DNA of 37,813 nucleotides from an uncultured Bacteroidia bacterium (GTDB lineage: Bacteria; Bacteroidota; Bacteroidia; Bacteroidales; F082), in assembly GCA_913009755.1 (NCBI GenBank), contig CAJVWU010000039.1, forward strand, positions 1 to 37,813. The letters run 5' to 3'. Position numbers and translations under genes: made by a program. The notes below the pieces were generated by a model. It made no database searches. It was not told where the DNA came from and worked only from the letters and a program-made list of their open reading frames with translations. Shown here one piece after another: positions 8,001-16,589 of this stretch; positions within the stretch are counted from its first letter, which is position 1; the number at the start of each line of letters is the position of its first letter.

Positions 8001-10015
8001 ATTTCCACTGCATTGATCCATTTATCGGTAATAGGCTGGTTTTTTACCAGAACCCAGTCGGCTTTGTTTTCGGTAGCCTGTTTGTAAACAAAATAAGGGT
8101 TTTCATCGTCACTGTTGCCAAAAGTACTGATATATTTTGTACCGTTACTTGCAACGGCAATGTTCCAGACCCCTGAGCGGCCGCAGCCCATATCGGGGTA
8201 TAAATCGCTGTCGGTGAACAGGGACCACTCCTGCCAGTTACCGTTATTTGTGCTTTTTACAACGCCCTGTGGCCCAACGCCGTATAAACGACTTCCTGCC
8301 CGTTCGAAATATGTATTATCATTAAGCGGATTGCTTAAGGTATTTTGGGGGTTTTTACAATCGGGGACATCTGAAGAAATATATTCATGAGGGTTATTAC
8401 CATGAAAATAATATAACTCATTTTGAGAGCTTAAATAATAGTTGTTTTTGTCAACTATATCATTTTTAAATCCGTCGCCGCCCCATTTGTTTATAATATC
8501 CCATTGTATTTCATCGGCAGAGCGGTACACGTTGCTGCCGCAATCGAACTGTCCGCTGGTGATCATCACGGAGTCGGAACCGGGGTAATGGTAAACATCA
8601 ATATTTTCAATGGTGTTCACTGCCAGCCCGTTGCATTTCGATTCCCATTGTATGGTGTTATCGTTGACGAATGTCCCTTTGTAAACCCCGCCATCTGTTC
8701 CTGCCCAGATAATGCTGTCATTGTCTTCAACCATTAAATAATGATAATCAACGTGTGTTTCATTGCTATAGTCAACCTTTATTTTTTCTCCAACAACATT
8801 GTTGTCCAAGTCATCATAATATAAATACATGGGGCTAACAATTCGTCCGTATATCCTTATTTTCCCATCGCTGGTTTTTTTCGGCCTGATGGCCCACCCC
8901 AATGTACGTCCATATCCGCTTATCAATGGGGCCTCTCCTTTGTCAACCCATTCGCTGTTAGAAATCTGATAACGGTATAGATGACTCTCTAACCCCCGTC
9001 CTGTAAAAACAGCATAAAGATAATCATTTCCGGCAGGGGATATTTTCAGTGAAAACCTTCGATAATCCGAATTGGGCATTGAATACATTGAAAGCAGTTC
9101 ATTGTAATTCCCGGTACTTAGATCAACTCTGTAAATTCCGGTATTTTGAGAGCCTGAAGCATAAATGATGTTGGTATTGACCGGATCAGCCACCACATCG
9201 TAAAAGTCACCGTTTATCAGTGAACTAATGGTCGGATTGGCCGTGTTCGCATCATCAATCCTGTATAAACCGGAAGTGGTGGTAACAATAAGAGTAGTAT
9301 TTTGTGTTGATTTGACCTGGATTACCTTCCGCATGCTTCGTACCAGTTTTTGATCTATGCTATCCAGCCCAATCAATTCCCAGGTAGTTCCATTGTCATT
9401 TGTGCGGTAAACACCGATGGCTTGCTGCCATTGAATATTATTTTTAAAATTTTCACCATTTCCTGTTGTAACATACCAGGTGGCCTCATTATGGCTGTCA
9501 ACTACCACACTGGAGACCCCCGAACGGGGAAGGCCTTTGTCGGTTCCGGCATTTTGCCAGGTCTCGCCATCATCGGTTGACCGGAACAGGCCGCCGACAG
9601 GCGAACAGGCAAACATTGTTTTTCCGCTTTGATCAAAAGGGTCTTTATAGATGTAGTGTATCTGGCCGACACCCCTGGCAGGTGTTCCCATTTCAGGGAT
9701 ATCGTTGGGGCCGATCAGGTGCCATTTCGGAATAGCGCCGTCAGCAGAACCGGTAGGCGAATAGTTCCGGGCATAATCCAGGATGTTGTTCTGGTAATCG
9801 TCGTAGTCAAGGTCGGGCATCAGCTTGGGCGCCCAGTACCTGAACCACTGCTGGTATTGTTCATAGCCCGTGCCCTGCATGCTGTCAATTCCCCTGATGC
9901 TGATCAGCGAATCGTAATAGTGCCGGTTTTGTAATAAATCGTTGTAGAAATCAGTTTGTGCGTTAAGGGTTAATACAATTGAAGAAAAGATCAACAGCAA
10001 CAATTTTGAAATCAT
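5045..10015 (-). CDS. Giant T9SS cargo: BNR propeller, beta-helix, helical stalk, sorting domain
   Basis: The 1656-residue product begins with a signal peptide (MISKLLLLIFSSIVLTLNAQ). Residues about 95-780 hold BNR/YCF48-like blades with Asp-box motifs such as STDDGETW (146-153), TNDNGTTW and STNNGNWQEW. The stretch from about 800 to 1250 has repeated short strands and Asn ladders (FENNVSLDF, FNNLDYGVQTF, SVTNNTFNITTG), typical of a right-handed parallel beta-helix. Residues about 1290-1560 are helix-rich and charged. The last 80 residues are a T9SS type A sorting domain (LYPNPANNYITLEY, EIYTLEGIHV, TPGTYLIRL). It is probably a surface adhesin or matrix-binding protein; no catalytic site is evident. 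A G12 tract lies 36 bp upstream of the start codon. It leads the operon with the 531-aa T9SS gene. Confidence 0.85.
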   Translation of the reverse strand: MISKLLLLIFSSIVLTLNAQTDFYNDLLQNRHYYDSLISIRGIDSMQGTGYEQYQQWFRYWAPKLMPDLDYDDYQNNILDYARNYSPTGSADGAIPKWHLIGPNDIPEMGTPARGVGQIHYIYKDPFDQSGKTMFACSPVGGLFRSTDDGETWQNAGTDKGLPRSGVSSVVVDSHNEATWYVTTGNGENFKNNIQWQQAIGVYRTNDNGTTWELIGLDSIDQKLVRSMRKVIQVKSTQNTTLIVTTTSGLYRIDDANTANPTISSLINGDFYDVVADPVNTNIIYASGSQNTGIYRVDLSTGNYNELLSMYSMPNSDYRRFSLKISPAGNDYLYAVFTGRGLESHLYRYQISNSEWVDKGEAPLISGYGRTLGWAIRPKKTSDGKIRIYGRIVSPMYLYYDDLDNNVVGEKIKVDYSNETHVDYHYLMVEDNDSIIWAGTDGGVYKGTFVNDNTIQWESKCNGLAVNTIENIDVYHYPGSDSVMITSGQFDCGSNVYRSADEIQWDIINKWGGDGFKNDIVDKNNYYLSSQNELYYFHGNNPHEYISSDVPDCKNPQNTLSNPLNDNTYFERAGSRLYGVGPQGVVKSTNNGNWQEWSLFTDSDLYPDMGCGRSGVWNIAVASNGTKYISTFGNSDDENPYFVYKQATENKADWVLVKNQPITDKWINAVEIGKFSHQVYVGMRLNQQEQTHAVYLVEAGDPENAVWNVLDYNLPDGIVVNCIERGNARVWIGTDLGVYYLNDGETNWVDYNENLPNVEVKDIRVENNRVYVGTYGRGVWEASAPDCYSAGEVTLSGVIVGQGHVESYYSDIRILPGTTATIYGTLKMGIGASIIVERSAKLIVDGGTITNACPDMWHGIEVWGNSNAAQDTYHQGWVILKNGATLENAEQAVATIKNDNNTSDLTYAGGIIQADDSHFKNNTYSVMMFPYPMYYPNFALEDNKSYFKNCTFDYDSSYYYFSNYPVTHVNLQEVTGVLFINNVFENNVSLDFAPAGKRGVGINGWNAGFKLLNDGNTPTGNVFNNLDYGVQTFSYYGAHRTIIIDHSEFNQNLTGCYLGAETYASVTNNTFNITTGFSYSSDDYCGLYLDAGTGFHVEENEFYSDYSPNIGNHNYIAIGAVINNSGPENNMIYNNYFHGLDYATLAQNKNRSEDGSTGLQILCNDFNNNYQDISVTWDGNPSLMNGIAEHQGSAATEVTAPAGNRFSQLGSWDYSDFDNEGEFIHYHMPNQSVSWPLGLIPVNSDPNKVERDFNFDINPWTVETGCPSHLSGKARSELNNSIAQNEADRSVYADSLNTKTDAGNTTGLNLDVVTSMPPETMQLRDQLLSASPYLSDTVMVNAAEKEAVLPNSIVIEILAENPQSAKAENVLNKLNERTTPPNNNEMALIHANDTVLGAKEKLESKEAYYASQKQQNVNDLVRLFMSDTTLTNVNDSIETALAHVSTPGSYYLQAFARYNKGDSTGVLNKLSDVTSDFDLNGYENDVHTGFEDYFKVILALQSEGKNVSEIDSTQKAVLYDIVQNAHGMVQALARNILIKTDGLVYNEPYLLPDTNTNKSAVAYLSNNSRFWKIDNYFTLYPNPANNYITLEYKLELTAKKPVIEIYTLEGIHVNTFRLFNNQGVKIIDLRDYTPGTYLIRLSDNGKTLQSAKLVKQ

Positions 10016-10390
10016 TGTTGTTTTTGCAGCTTTGTTTAAGCTAACTGTCTGGGGGGGGGGGGTAGTTGTGTTTTCATTTGAGTAAAATTTTTAATTGATT
10101 ATTTTTTTGGTTAACATTTCACCCCGAAGTTACACCGGTTTCAGGTGCCCGTCAAGGAAGGAGTAATATAGTGTTACCACTATGTTAAAGCATAGGTTTT
10201 TCATAATTTATTTCGTTTATCATTCTGAATTACTTCGTATTGACATTTTAATTTCCGGATTTTGTTCAAATGTTACGCAAGGCCGGACAGGATATCACTG
10301 CATGTTCATACCGTGTTATTTTATTTCCGGATTACACCTGCCCGACTGCGTCATTCAGGCGGGAATCCGGAAGAACAGCAGGAAATAAAT
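10016..10390. other. Gene-free interval between the giant T9SS gene and obgE
   Basis: I see no gene in this 375-bp stretch. It holds the G12 tract at 10051-10062, a small palindrome ATAGTG-TTAC-CACTAT at 10168-10183, and an inverted repeat with 9-bp perfect arms (ttccggatt 10325-10333, aatccggaa 10364-10372) lying 19 bp past the obgE stop codon, a possible obgE terminator without a T tract. Plus-strand reading frames here run antisense into obgE and are shadows. Confidence 0.55.
10051..10062. repeat. Poly-G tract (G12), possible phase-variation site
   Basis: Twelve consecutive G residues on the plus strand (C12 on the coding strand of the T9SS gene) lie 36-47 bp upstream of the start codon of the 1656-aa surface protein. 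Long G/C tracts at such places are classic slipped-strand mispairing sites that alter promoter spacing or leader structure. It is the longest G or C run I saw in the window. Confidence 0.6.
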
Positions 10391-11380
10391 TTACTCATTC
10401 AGCACTTTCCAGAGCATATCCTTCAGTGTTACAAGGCCTTTTCCCGAAACGGAGGAAATGAAAATATAGGGAACATCAGGCAGCTCTTTTTTAATCTCAT
10501 CCTGCAGTTCATCATCCAGCAGATCGGATTTGGTGATGGCAAGCAGACGTTGTTTGTCGAGCAGTTCCGGGTTGTATTGTTTCAGTTCATTAAGCAATAT
10601 CCCGTATTCTTTTTTGATGTCGTTGCTGTCGGAAGGCACCATAAACAGCAAAACGGCGTTTCTTTCAATGTGCCTCAAAAACCGGATGCCCAGCCCTTTC
10701 CCCTGGTGAGCCCCTTCGATGATTCCGGGAATGTCAGCCATGACAAATGAAAAGTGGTCGCGGTAGGACACAATGCCCAGGTTGGGTGTCAGTGTGGTAA
10801 ACGGATAATCGGCAATTTCGGGTTTAGCAGCCGACACCACAGAAAGCAAGGTTGATTTGCCCGCGTTGGGGAAGCCCACCAGCCCCACATCGGCAAGTAT
10901 TTTCAGTTCAAAGATGATATCCGATTCAATACCCTGTTCCCCCGGCTGGGCATAGCGTGGTGCCTGGTTTGTGGAAGTTTTAAAATGATCGTTGCCCAGC
11001 CCCCCGCGTCCTCCTTTGAGCAAGACAATCCGCTGTCCGGGTTCCGTAATTTCACCCAATACCACGCCTGTATCCGGGTCTTTGGCGAGGGTTCCCAACG
11101 GAACTTCGATAATAATGTTTTTCCCAGACGCTCCGGTACTCCGCTGCGCTCCACCCCGTTGACCGTTTTCTGCCCTCAGGTGCCTGGTATATCGCAAATG
11201 CAACAACGTCCATAACTGGGCATTCCCAACCATCACAATGTCACCGCCTTTTCCCCCGTCACCGCCATCGGGGCCGCCTTTGGGTAAATATTTTTCGCGC
11301 CTGAAATGGACAGAACCTGCTCCCCCGTTTCCTGAACGACAGTAAATTTTTACATAATCCACAAAGTTGGAACCGGCCAT
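10391..11380 (-). CDS. obgE: GTPase Obg/CgtA
   Basis: This 329-residue protein is the conserved ribosome-assembly GTPase that binds the 50S subunit and links growth to nucleotide levels. The N-terminal Obg domain (1-158) has the glycine-rich signature GGDGGKGGD, followed by [13 protein letters not shown]. The G domain shows G1 GFPNAGKST (169-177), G2 in PFTTLTP, G3 [10 protein letters not shown]4 ITKSD and G5 SSVSGKG. It lacks the C-terminal extension of some Obg proteins, as is common in Bacteroidota. A -7 box TATCTTTG lies just upstream, and the gene is divergent from pdxA across 182 bp. Confidence 0.97.
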   Translation of the reverse strand: MAGSNFVDYVKIYCRSGNGGAGSVHFRREKYLPKGGPDGGDGGKGGDIVMVGNAQLWTLLHLRYTRHLRAENGQRGGAQRSTGASGKNIIIEVPLGTLAKDPDTGVVLGEITEPGQRIVLLKGGRGGLGNDHFKTSTNQAPRYAQPGEQGIESDIIFELKILADVGLVGFPNAGKSTLLSVVSAAKPEIADYPFTTLTPNLGIVSYRDHFSFVMADIPGIIEGAHQGKGLGIRFLRHIERNAVLLFMVPSDSNDIKKEYGILLNELKQYNPELLDKQRLLAITKSDLLDDELQDEIKKELPDVPYIFISSVSGKGLVTLKDMLWKVLNE

Positions 11381-11396
11381 ATTTTAGATTTGCATG

Positions 11397-11404
11397 CAAA
11401 GATA
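11397..11404 (-). promoter_or_regulatory. Putative -7 box for obgE
   Basis: On the minus strand this reads TATCTTTG, a perfect TAnnTTTG match, 17 bp before the obgE ATG. It would give a very short leader. Confidence 0.5.
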
Positions 11405-11535
11405 CTTTGTTATTTCGATGTAAGAAAAAATATAAGTGGAGAATAGGGGGTATAAGGTGGACAGGCCGGTTGAAAGGCAAGTGCAAAACCTGTGGTAAGG
11501 TTCTTATTTGGAGAAAGAGTCTGTGCAAAAAAAAC

Positions 11536-11543
11536 TAACTTTG
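11536..11543 (+). promoter_or_regulatory. Putative -7 box for pdxA-murF/alr
   Basis: TAACTTTG matches TAnnTTTG and lies 20 bp before the pdxA ATG at 11563. A TTTG at 11507-11510 is 25 bp upstream, a little farther than the usual 19-21 bp. Confidence 0.5.
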
Positions 11544-11562
11544 CATCATAACCTGAAACGAT

Positions 11563-12678
11563 ATGATACCTTTTAAGAAAGAACATAAAATCAGGGTAGG
11601 GATTACCCATGGCGATTTGAACGGGATCAGCTATGAAGTCATCATCAAATCCCTGAACGACAACCGGCTTTTCGAGATGTTCACACCCGTTATTTACGGC
11701 CTGTCGAAAGTTTTGTCTTATCACCGGAAAAATCTGAAATTCAACGACTTTAATTATAAGGTGATCAGGGATGCCAGGCAAGCCTTAAATCAAAAAATCA
11801 ACATTGTAAACCTTAGTAATGATGAGGTTAGGATTGAATACGGAAAAACAACCGATGTGGCCGGTGAATTTGCATTCCAGGCTCTTGATATGGCTGCCAG
11901 CGACCTGAAAGAAAACAAAATTGATGTTGTGGTTACCGCACCCATCAACAAAGCGGGAATCCATTCGGACAAGTTTCATTTTCCGGGGCATACCGAATTT
12001 TTTACCGACCGTTTTCACTGCGACGATTCGCTGATGCTGATGGTTCACGAGAACCTGAAAATAGGGACTGTTACCGGCCACATTCCTTTGCGCGATGTTG
12101 TCCCCACGCTCAGTCAGGAGCTCATCATTAGGAAAATCAGGATATTGAACGATTCACTTGTTCGTGATTTTGGGATCAACCGCCCGAAAATTGCAGTGCT
12201 GGGCATCAACCCGCATGCCGGGGATCACGGTTTAATCGGAGATGAAGACGAACACATTGTATCCGCTGCTGTTATTTCCACCAAGAAAAGCGGCCTGTTG
12301 GTTTACGGTCCTTTTCCTGCCGACGGATTTTTCGGCACGGACGAATACACAAAGTTCGATGCTATCCTCGCCATGTACCACGACCAGGGCCTTATCCCGT
12401 TTAAAGTACTGGCTTTTGAAAACGGTGTTAATTTTACTGCCGGCCTTCCCATCGTAAGGACATCACCCGTCCACGGAACCGCTTATGAAATTGCGGGTAA
12501 AAACGTGGCTTCCGCCGTTTCCATGCGACAAGCCATCTATCTTGCCGTCAACATTTTCAAAACCCGGAAATCGTATGATGAAATGACAAAAGACCCGCTC
12601 CCTGCCGGATTGATCAATGAATACGGAAATGGAAGAAATGCCAGGGAAAACGAGGAACTAAAAGAAGCGGAAGATTAG
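11563..12678 (+). CDS. pdxA: 4-hydroxythreonine-4-phosphate dehydrogenase
   Basis: PdxA oxidises 4-phosphohydroxy-L-threonine using NAD(P), giving the amino-ketone that PdxJ condenses to pyridoxine 5'-phosphate; it acts in the cytoplasm. The 371-residue product has the family start GITHGDLNGISYEVI (GITMGDPxGI in Proteobacteria; the altered form is usual in Bacteroidota). It has the three metal-ligand histidine motifs PGHTEFF, NPHAGDHG and YHDQGLIPFK, plus VVTAPINKAG and the ending TSPVHGTAYEIAGK. It lies 20 bp before murF-alr on the same strand, so the two are probably co-transcribed. That pairing is sensible, since alanine racemase needs pyridoxal phosphate. Confidence 0.95.
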   Translation: MIPFKKEHKIRVGITHGDLNGISYEVIIKSLNDNRLFEMFTPVIYGLSKVLSYHRKNLKFNDFNYKVIRDARQALNQKINIVNLSNDEVRIEYGKTTDVAGEFAFQALDMAASDLKENKIDVVVTAPINKAGIHSDKFHFPGHTEFFTDRFHCDDSLMLMVHENLKIGTVTGHIPLRDVVPTLSQELIIRKIRILNDSLVRDFGINRPKIAVLGINPHAGDHGLIGDEDEHIVSAAVISTKKSGLLVYGPFPADGFFGTDEYTKFDAILAMYHDQGLIPFKVLAFENGVNFTAGLPIVRTSPVHGTAYEIAGKNVASAVSMRQAIYLAVNIFKTRKSYDEMTKDPLPAGLINEYGNGRNARENEELKEAED

Positions 12679-12698
12679 CTTCCCTAAACAATTAACCG

Positions 12699-15191
12699 AT
12701 GGTCCACAGAATTTATAACGGGAACGAATTAACTGATATTCTCGGTGCCCGTATCATCTCGCCCGATGTCAGCCGGATTGCCGTAAAAGATATCCTGATT
12801 GACAGCCGGCGTTTGATCACACCGGAGCAATGTATGTTTTTCGCCCTGGTATCTAAACGAAACGACGGACATAAATATATACCGGAACTTTACCGGAAAG
12901 GTCTCAGATTTTTTGTTGTGTCAACCCTTCCCAATGAAACAGTCAACATGAAGGAAGGTCATTTTTTTGTTGTTGGCAACACACGGGAAGCTTTACAAAA
13001 ACTGGCTGCATGGCACCGGAATCAATATGATATTCCTGTTGTGGGCATTACCGGAAGCAATGGTAAAACCATTGTCAAAGAATGGCTTTTTCAGCTTTTG
13101 AGCCCTGACAAAAAGATTGTGCGCAGCCCGAAAAGCTATAACTCACAAATCGGTGTTCCCCTTTCGGTTTGGCAGATCAATTCCGGACATCAAATGGCAA
13201 TCATAGAAGCCGGCATCTCAGAACCCGATGAAATGGACAACCTCAGGGCCATAATCAATCCCACCATCGGGATATTTACAAATATCGGGCAGGCTCATGA
13301 CGAGAATTTTATCAGTACCGCACAAAAGATTGGAGAGAAGTTAAAACTTTTTACACAAGTTGACACGCTGATCTATAACGCCGACCAGGGTGAAATTCAG
13401 GAAGTACTGGTCCGTTCGGGCATTTTAAACTATATAAAAACATTTTGCTGGGGAAAAGATGAATCGTGCAACCTCCGGATAACGGCCACACAAACGGATA
13501 AACAGGGAACTTTAATAAAAGGGGTATTTGAAAAAAAGGAACATGAAATCAGGATTCCTTTTAAAGACAAAGCGAGCATTGAAAATGCCATTCATTGCTG
13601 GGCAACCCTGCTTTTCCTGAGATATGAAAATGAGGTCATTGCCCGACGGATGATCAACCTCTCCCCCATTGCCATGCGGCTTGAACTGAAAGAAGGCATC
13701 AACAACTGCACGCTCATCAACGATACCTACAATTCGGATTTTAACTCACTGAGCATCGCCATTGATTTTTTGGTCCAGCAAAACCAGCACCGGAAAAAAA
13801 CACTGATCCTTTCGGATATTTTACAGAGCGGGCGTAACGAGGATGACCTGTACGGGGATGTGGCCCAGCTTGTTGACAAAAAAGATATTGACCGGATCAT
13901 TGGTATAGGGCCGGCTATCAACCGTCAGAAAGAATTGTTCACTATCCGGAAATCATTTTTCAAAACAACCGCTGATTTTCTTTCTTTATTCCCGATGGGC
14001 AGCCTGAGCAACCAAACTATCCTGCTGAAAGGTGCCCGTATTTTTGAATTTGAACAGATCAGCCGTCGCCTTCAGCAAAAACTACACGAAACCGTGCTGG
14101 AGATAAACCTGGATGCTTTGGTTGAGAACCTGAATTATTTCAGGACAAAAATCCCTGCCGGCACAAAAGTAATGGCCATGGTAAAAGCGTTCTCTTATGG
14201 CAGCGGTGGTTTTGAGATTGCCAACATTCTTCAGTTTCATCATGTTGATTATCTCGCTGTGGCTTATGCCGACGAAGGGGTTGACTTGCGTAAATCCGGA
14301 GTGAAACTTCCGCTAATGGTGATGAACCCGGAAGAATACGCTTTTGATACGATGATTAAATATCATCTGGAACCTGAGATATTCAGTTTCAGAGCGTTGG
14401 ACATGCTTGAAAAATCCATACTACAAAATGCCATTCCCCAAAACAAACCGGTTAAAGTGCATATCAAACTGGAAACGGGCATGAACCGGCTGGGATTTAC
14501 AGAAGACGAAATTGATGAATTGATCAACCGGCTGAAAAACAATCCGCTGATCTTTGTTCAGTCGGTATTTTCACATCTTGCTGCCAGCGACAAACCGGAG
14601 TATGATGATTTTACGAAAGAACAAATCCGCCGTTTCCGGGAATCGGGTACACGTATTGCCGATGCTTTCAATCACAAAGTGCTGCTCCACATCCTAAATT
14701 CTGCAGGCATCAGCCGTTTCCCTGAGGCGTCATTCGACATGGTGAGGCTTGGGATAGGTTTATACGGCATTCCAACTGTTGATGCAGACAGGGATAAGCT
14801 GAACCCGGCCACAAGATTGCGTTCGGTAGTTGCCCAGATCAAACAGGTTAAACAAGGGGAATCGGTGGGTTATAACCGGAGTTTTGTTGCAGGAAAGGAT
14901 ATGCCGGTGGGTGTTGTTTCAATTGGCTACGCCGACGGGCTGATCAGGAACCTGGGGAACGGCAGGGCTTCGCTATATGTGAATGGACAGAAAGCCCCCA
15001 TAGTCGGTGATATCTGTATGGATATGTGCATGATTGACCTAACCGGTATTGATGCCCGCGAAGGGGAAGATGTGATCATCTTCGACCGGGAACATGCTGT
15101 ATCATCCCTTGCCCAACTTGCCAACACTATTCCTTATGAGTTGCTAAGCCGTATTTCAAGGAGGGTAAAACGGGTTTATTTCCACGAATAA
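12699..15191 (+). CDS. murF-alr: Bifunctional UDP-MurNAc-tripeptide:D-Ala-D-Ala ligase / alanine racemase
   Basis: The 830-residue protein joins two peptidoglycan precursor enzymes. Residues 1-455 are MurF, with the Mur-ligase ATP loop GITGSNGKT at 116-124, the central-domain NIGQAHDENF, and NDTYNSDFNS at the start of the C-terminal domain. Residues about 460-830 are a fold-type III PLP alanine racemase. The PLP lysine is K496 in MVKAFSYGSG, the likely catalytic tyrosine is Y725 in VGYNRSF, and SIGYADGL and GDICMDMCMIDLTG follow. The fusion is well known in Bacteroidota and couples D-Ala formation to use of D-Ala-D-Ala. It is of full length with no frame break. Confidence 0.96.
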   Translation: MVHRIYNGNELTDILGARIISPDVSRIAVKDILIDSRRLITPEQCMFFALVSKRNDGHKYIPELYRKGLRFFVVSTLPNETVNMKEGHFFVVGNTREALQKLAAWHRNQYDIPVVGITGSNGKTIVKEWLFQLLSPDKKIVRSPKSYNSQIGVPLSVWQINSGHQMAIIEAGISEPDEMDNLRAIINPTIGIFTNIGQAHDENFISTAQKIGEKLKLFTQVDTLIYNADQGEIQEVLVRSGILNYIKTFCWGKDESCNLRITATQTDKQGTLIKGVFEKKEHEIRIPFKDKASIENAIHCWATLLFLRYENEVIARRMINLSPIAMRLELKEGINNCTLINDTYNSDFNSLSIAIDFLVQQNQHRKKTLILSDILQSGRNEDDLYGDVAQLVDKKDIDRIIGIGPAINRQKELFTIRKSFFKTTADFLSLFPMGSLSNQTILLKGARIFEFEQISRRLQQKLHETVLEINLDALVENLNYFRTKIPAGTKVMAMVKAFSYGSGGFEIANILQFHHVDYLAVAYADEGVDLRKSGVKLPLMVMNPEEYAFDTMIKYHLEPEIFSFRALDMLEKSILQNAIPQNKPVKVHIKLETGMNRLGFTEDEIDELINRLKNNPLIFVQSVFSHLAASDKPEYDDFTKEQIRRFRESGTRIADAFNHKVLLHILNSAGISRFPEASFDMVRLGIGLYGIPTVDADRDKLNPATRLRSVVAQIKQVKQGESVGYNRSFVAGKDMPVGVVSIGYADGLIRNLGNGRASLYVNGQKAPIVGDICMDMCMIDLTGIDAREGEDVIIFDREHAVSSLAQLANTIPYELLSRISRRVKRVYFHE

Positions 15192-15192
15192 A

Positions 15193-15224
15193 AAAAACGC
15201 AGGCATCTCTACCCGCGTATTTTC
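15193..15224. terminator. Weak bidirectional terminator after murF-alr
   Basis: An A-rich arm followed by acgcagg pairs imperfectly with cccgcgt followed by a T-rich run. It sits between convergent genes (murF-alr and the 15246 lipoprotein), where a shared terminator is expected. Confidence 0.4.
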
Positions 15225-15245
15225 CTTATTAAAAAACCATTTTCA

Positions 15246-15776
15246 TTACAAGGGTTCTACAGTAATTTTTGTCTTCATTTTTACTTTTAACGTAAATGTA
15301 ACACCTCCTTCGCTGGATTCACCTTCAACTTTTTCAGTAAATATTTTCTTGTCACTTAACATGTCGGAAATTGTATTCCACTGGCCATCATCGTTGTTCA
15401 ATTCGATTGTATTTCCCACTGCCAGCGGAACATTTTTCAGTGTCCATTGCGTGGTCCTGTTATCGTTAAAAACACTTACTGTACCCGAAACAATGTCTAT
15501 TTCTTTAGAGATGCTGGTGATCTCGGCACTAAGACTTACAATTTCAATTTTCCTGATCTTATCTTCATATTTTTTATACGTGCTGCTTGAAAAAGGGTCA
15601 ATCTCCTTACTGTTACTGAAGAACATGTTCCTTGACCCGTCCGGAATATCAAAATTCATGCTGGTCTCATAATTGACACCGATTTTAACATTAATGCTTT
15701 CTTTGATCTTGTTACAAGCGCTGAAGAGGATGCCGGTAAAAAAGATCCCGATGAACAGATACTGATATTTTTTCAT
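15246..15776 (-). CDS. Hypothetical lipoprotein, paralogue of the 15914 gene
   Basis: This 176-residue product has a lipoprotein signal (FTGILFSAC, Cys at residue 21) and then a small mixed-strand domain. It aligns over its whole length with the neighbouring gene at 15914-16444, which is also 176 aa. Shared blocks include SKEID/SKEVT, TTQWTLKNVPL/NASWTLNNVPL, VEGESSEGGVTFTLK/VEGEVSEGDVSFTIK and the C-terminal KMKTKITVEPL/KIKTKVTASPL. The two are a tandem duplication of moderate age. No domain is recognised. A strong terminator separates them, so this copy may need its own promoter, which I could not identify. Confidence 0.75.
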   Translation of the reverse strand: MKKYQYLFIGIFFTGILFSACNKIKESINVKIGVNYETSMNFDIPDGSRNMFFSNSKEIDPFSSSTYKKYEDKIRKIEIVSLSAEITSISKEIDIVSGTVSVFNDNRTTQWTLKNVPLAVGNTIELNNDDGQWNTISDMLSDKKIFTEKVEGESSEGGVTFTLKVKMKTKITVEPL

Positions 15777-15860
15777 GACAAGTTATTTTTAAAATTATTA
15801 ATCCCCGTTTTAATCTTATACGTAAACAACACAAACAGTTTCATTATTTGACATAAAAAA

Positions 15861-15890
15861 AAACGCCTGCAGGATTTATTACAGGCGTTT
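15861..15890. terminator. Rho-independent terminator
   Basis: The stem acgcctg(c)a / t(t)acaggcgt is flanked by an A run on one side and T8 on the other, giving a symmetrical, potentially bidirectional intrinsic terminator. On the minus strand it ends the transcript of the lipoprotein gene at 15914-16444. Confidence 0.8.
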
Positions 15891-15913
15891 TTTTTATTTT
15901 CAGCTATCTGATC

Positions 15914-16444
15914 TTATAATGGGCTGGCCGTCACTTTTGTTTTGATTTTTATTTTAATGGTAAATGAAACATCACCTTCACTTACCTCACCTTCAACACG
16001 TACGGTAAAAACCTGCTTATCTTTCAGGATTTGTGAAACCGTATCCCATCCGCCGCCGCTGTCATCCAGTGTCAAAACAGTACCTTTCGTAAGCGGGACA
16101 TTGTTCAACGTCCAACTTGCATTTCTGTTTTCATTATAAATACTCAATGTACCCGTAACCAGGGTAACCTCTTTTGAGATGCTCGTTATTTCCCCGGTGA
16201 TTTCCTGTATTTCGAATTTTTTAATCTTATCGAAATATTTGGAAACATTGGGATCGGAAGCCGGGTCAATGGTTGTGCTTTTGCTAAAAGCCACATTCCT
16301 TAAAGCGGGCGGAACATCAACATTGATATCTGCATCATACGTTGCATCAAATTTTACATCAAGGGCTTCTTCGGCTTTTTTACAACCGCTAAACAGGAGT
16401 CCTGTTAAGAAAACCCCTGCTAATAAGTACTTTAAATTTTTCAT
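15914..16444 (-). CDS. Hypothetical lipoprotein, paralogue of the 15246 gene
   Basis: The 176-residue product carries a lipobox (LTGLLFSGC, Cys 21) followed by KKAEEALDV and a beta-rich domain of unknown function. It is the better-equipped member of the tandem pair. A full consensus Bacteroidota promoter lies upstream (16489-16520) and an intrinsic terminator downstream (15861-15890), so it is probably a monocistronic, constitutively expressed envelope protein. Both copies keep the Trp in ASWTLNNVPL and the motif VEGE-SEG near the end. Function is unknown. Confidence 0.78.
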   Translation of the reverse strand: MKNLKYLLAGVFLTGLLFSGCKKAEEALDVKFDATYDADINVDVPPALRNVAFSKSTTIDPASDPNVSKYFDKIKKFEIQEITGEITSISKEVTLVTGTLSIYNENRNASWTLNNVPLTKGTVLTLDDSGGGWDTVSQILKDKQVFTVRVEGEVSEGDVSFTIKIKIKTKVTASPL

Positions 16445-16488
16445 AATTGATCTGGTTTTAAATTTACATTAAGGTTCATAAGTTTTTG

Positions 16489-16520
16489 CAAAGATACTGC
16501 TTATACGAAGATTTGTCAAA
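16489..16520 (-). promoter_or_regulatory. Consensus Bacteroidota promoter
   Basis: On the minus strand, TTTG (16520-16517) is separated by exactly 20 nt from TATCTTTG (16496-16489), a full match to TTTG-N19-21-TAnnTTTG. It reads into the lipoprotein gene that starts at 16444. Confidence 0.75.
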
Positions 16521-16589
16521 CGGTTACGAAATTTTTAAAATAGAGTATTAAAATCGGGAGAAGCATAATGAACCCGTTGAAAGCCGGGT

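Noticed and set aside
10262-10750. Open frames on the plus strand opposite the end of obgE
   Set aside because: They run antisense to a firmly identified gene and have no recognisable domain or promoter.
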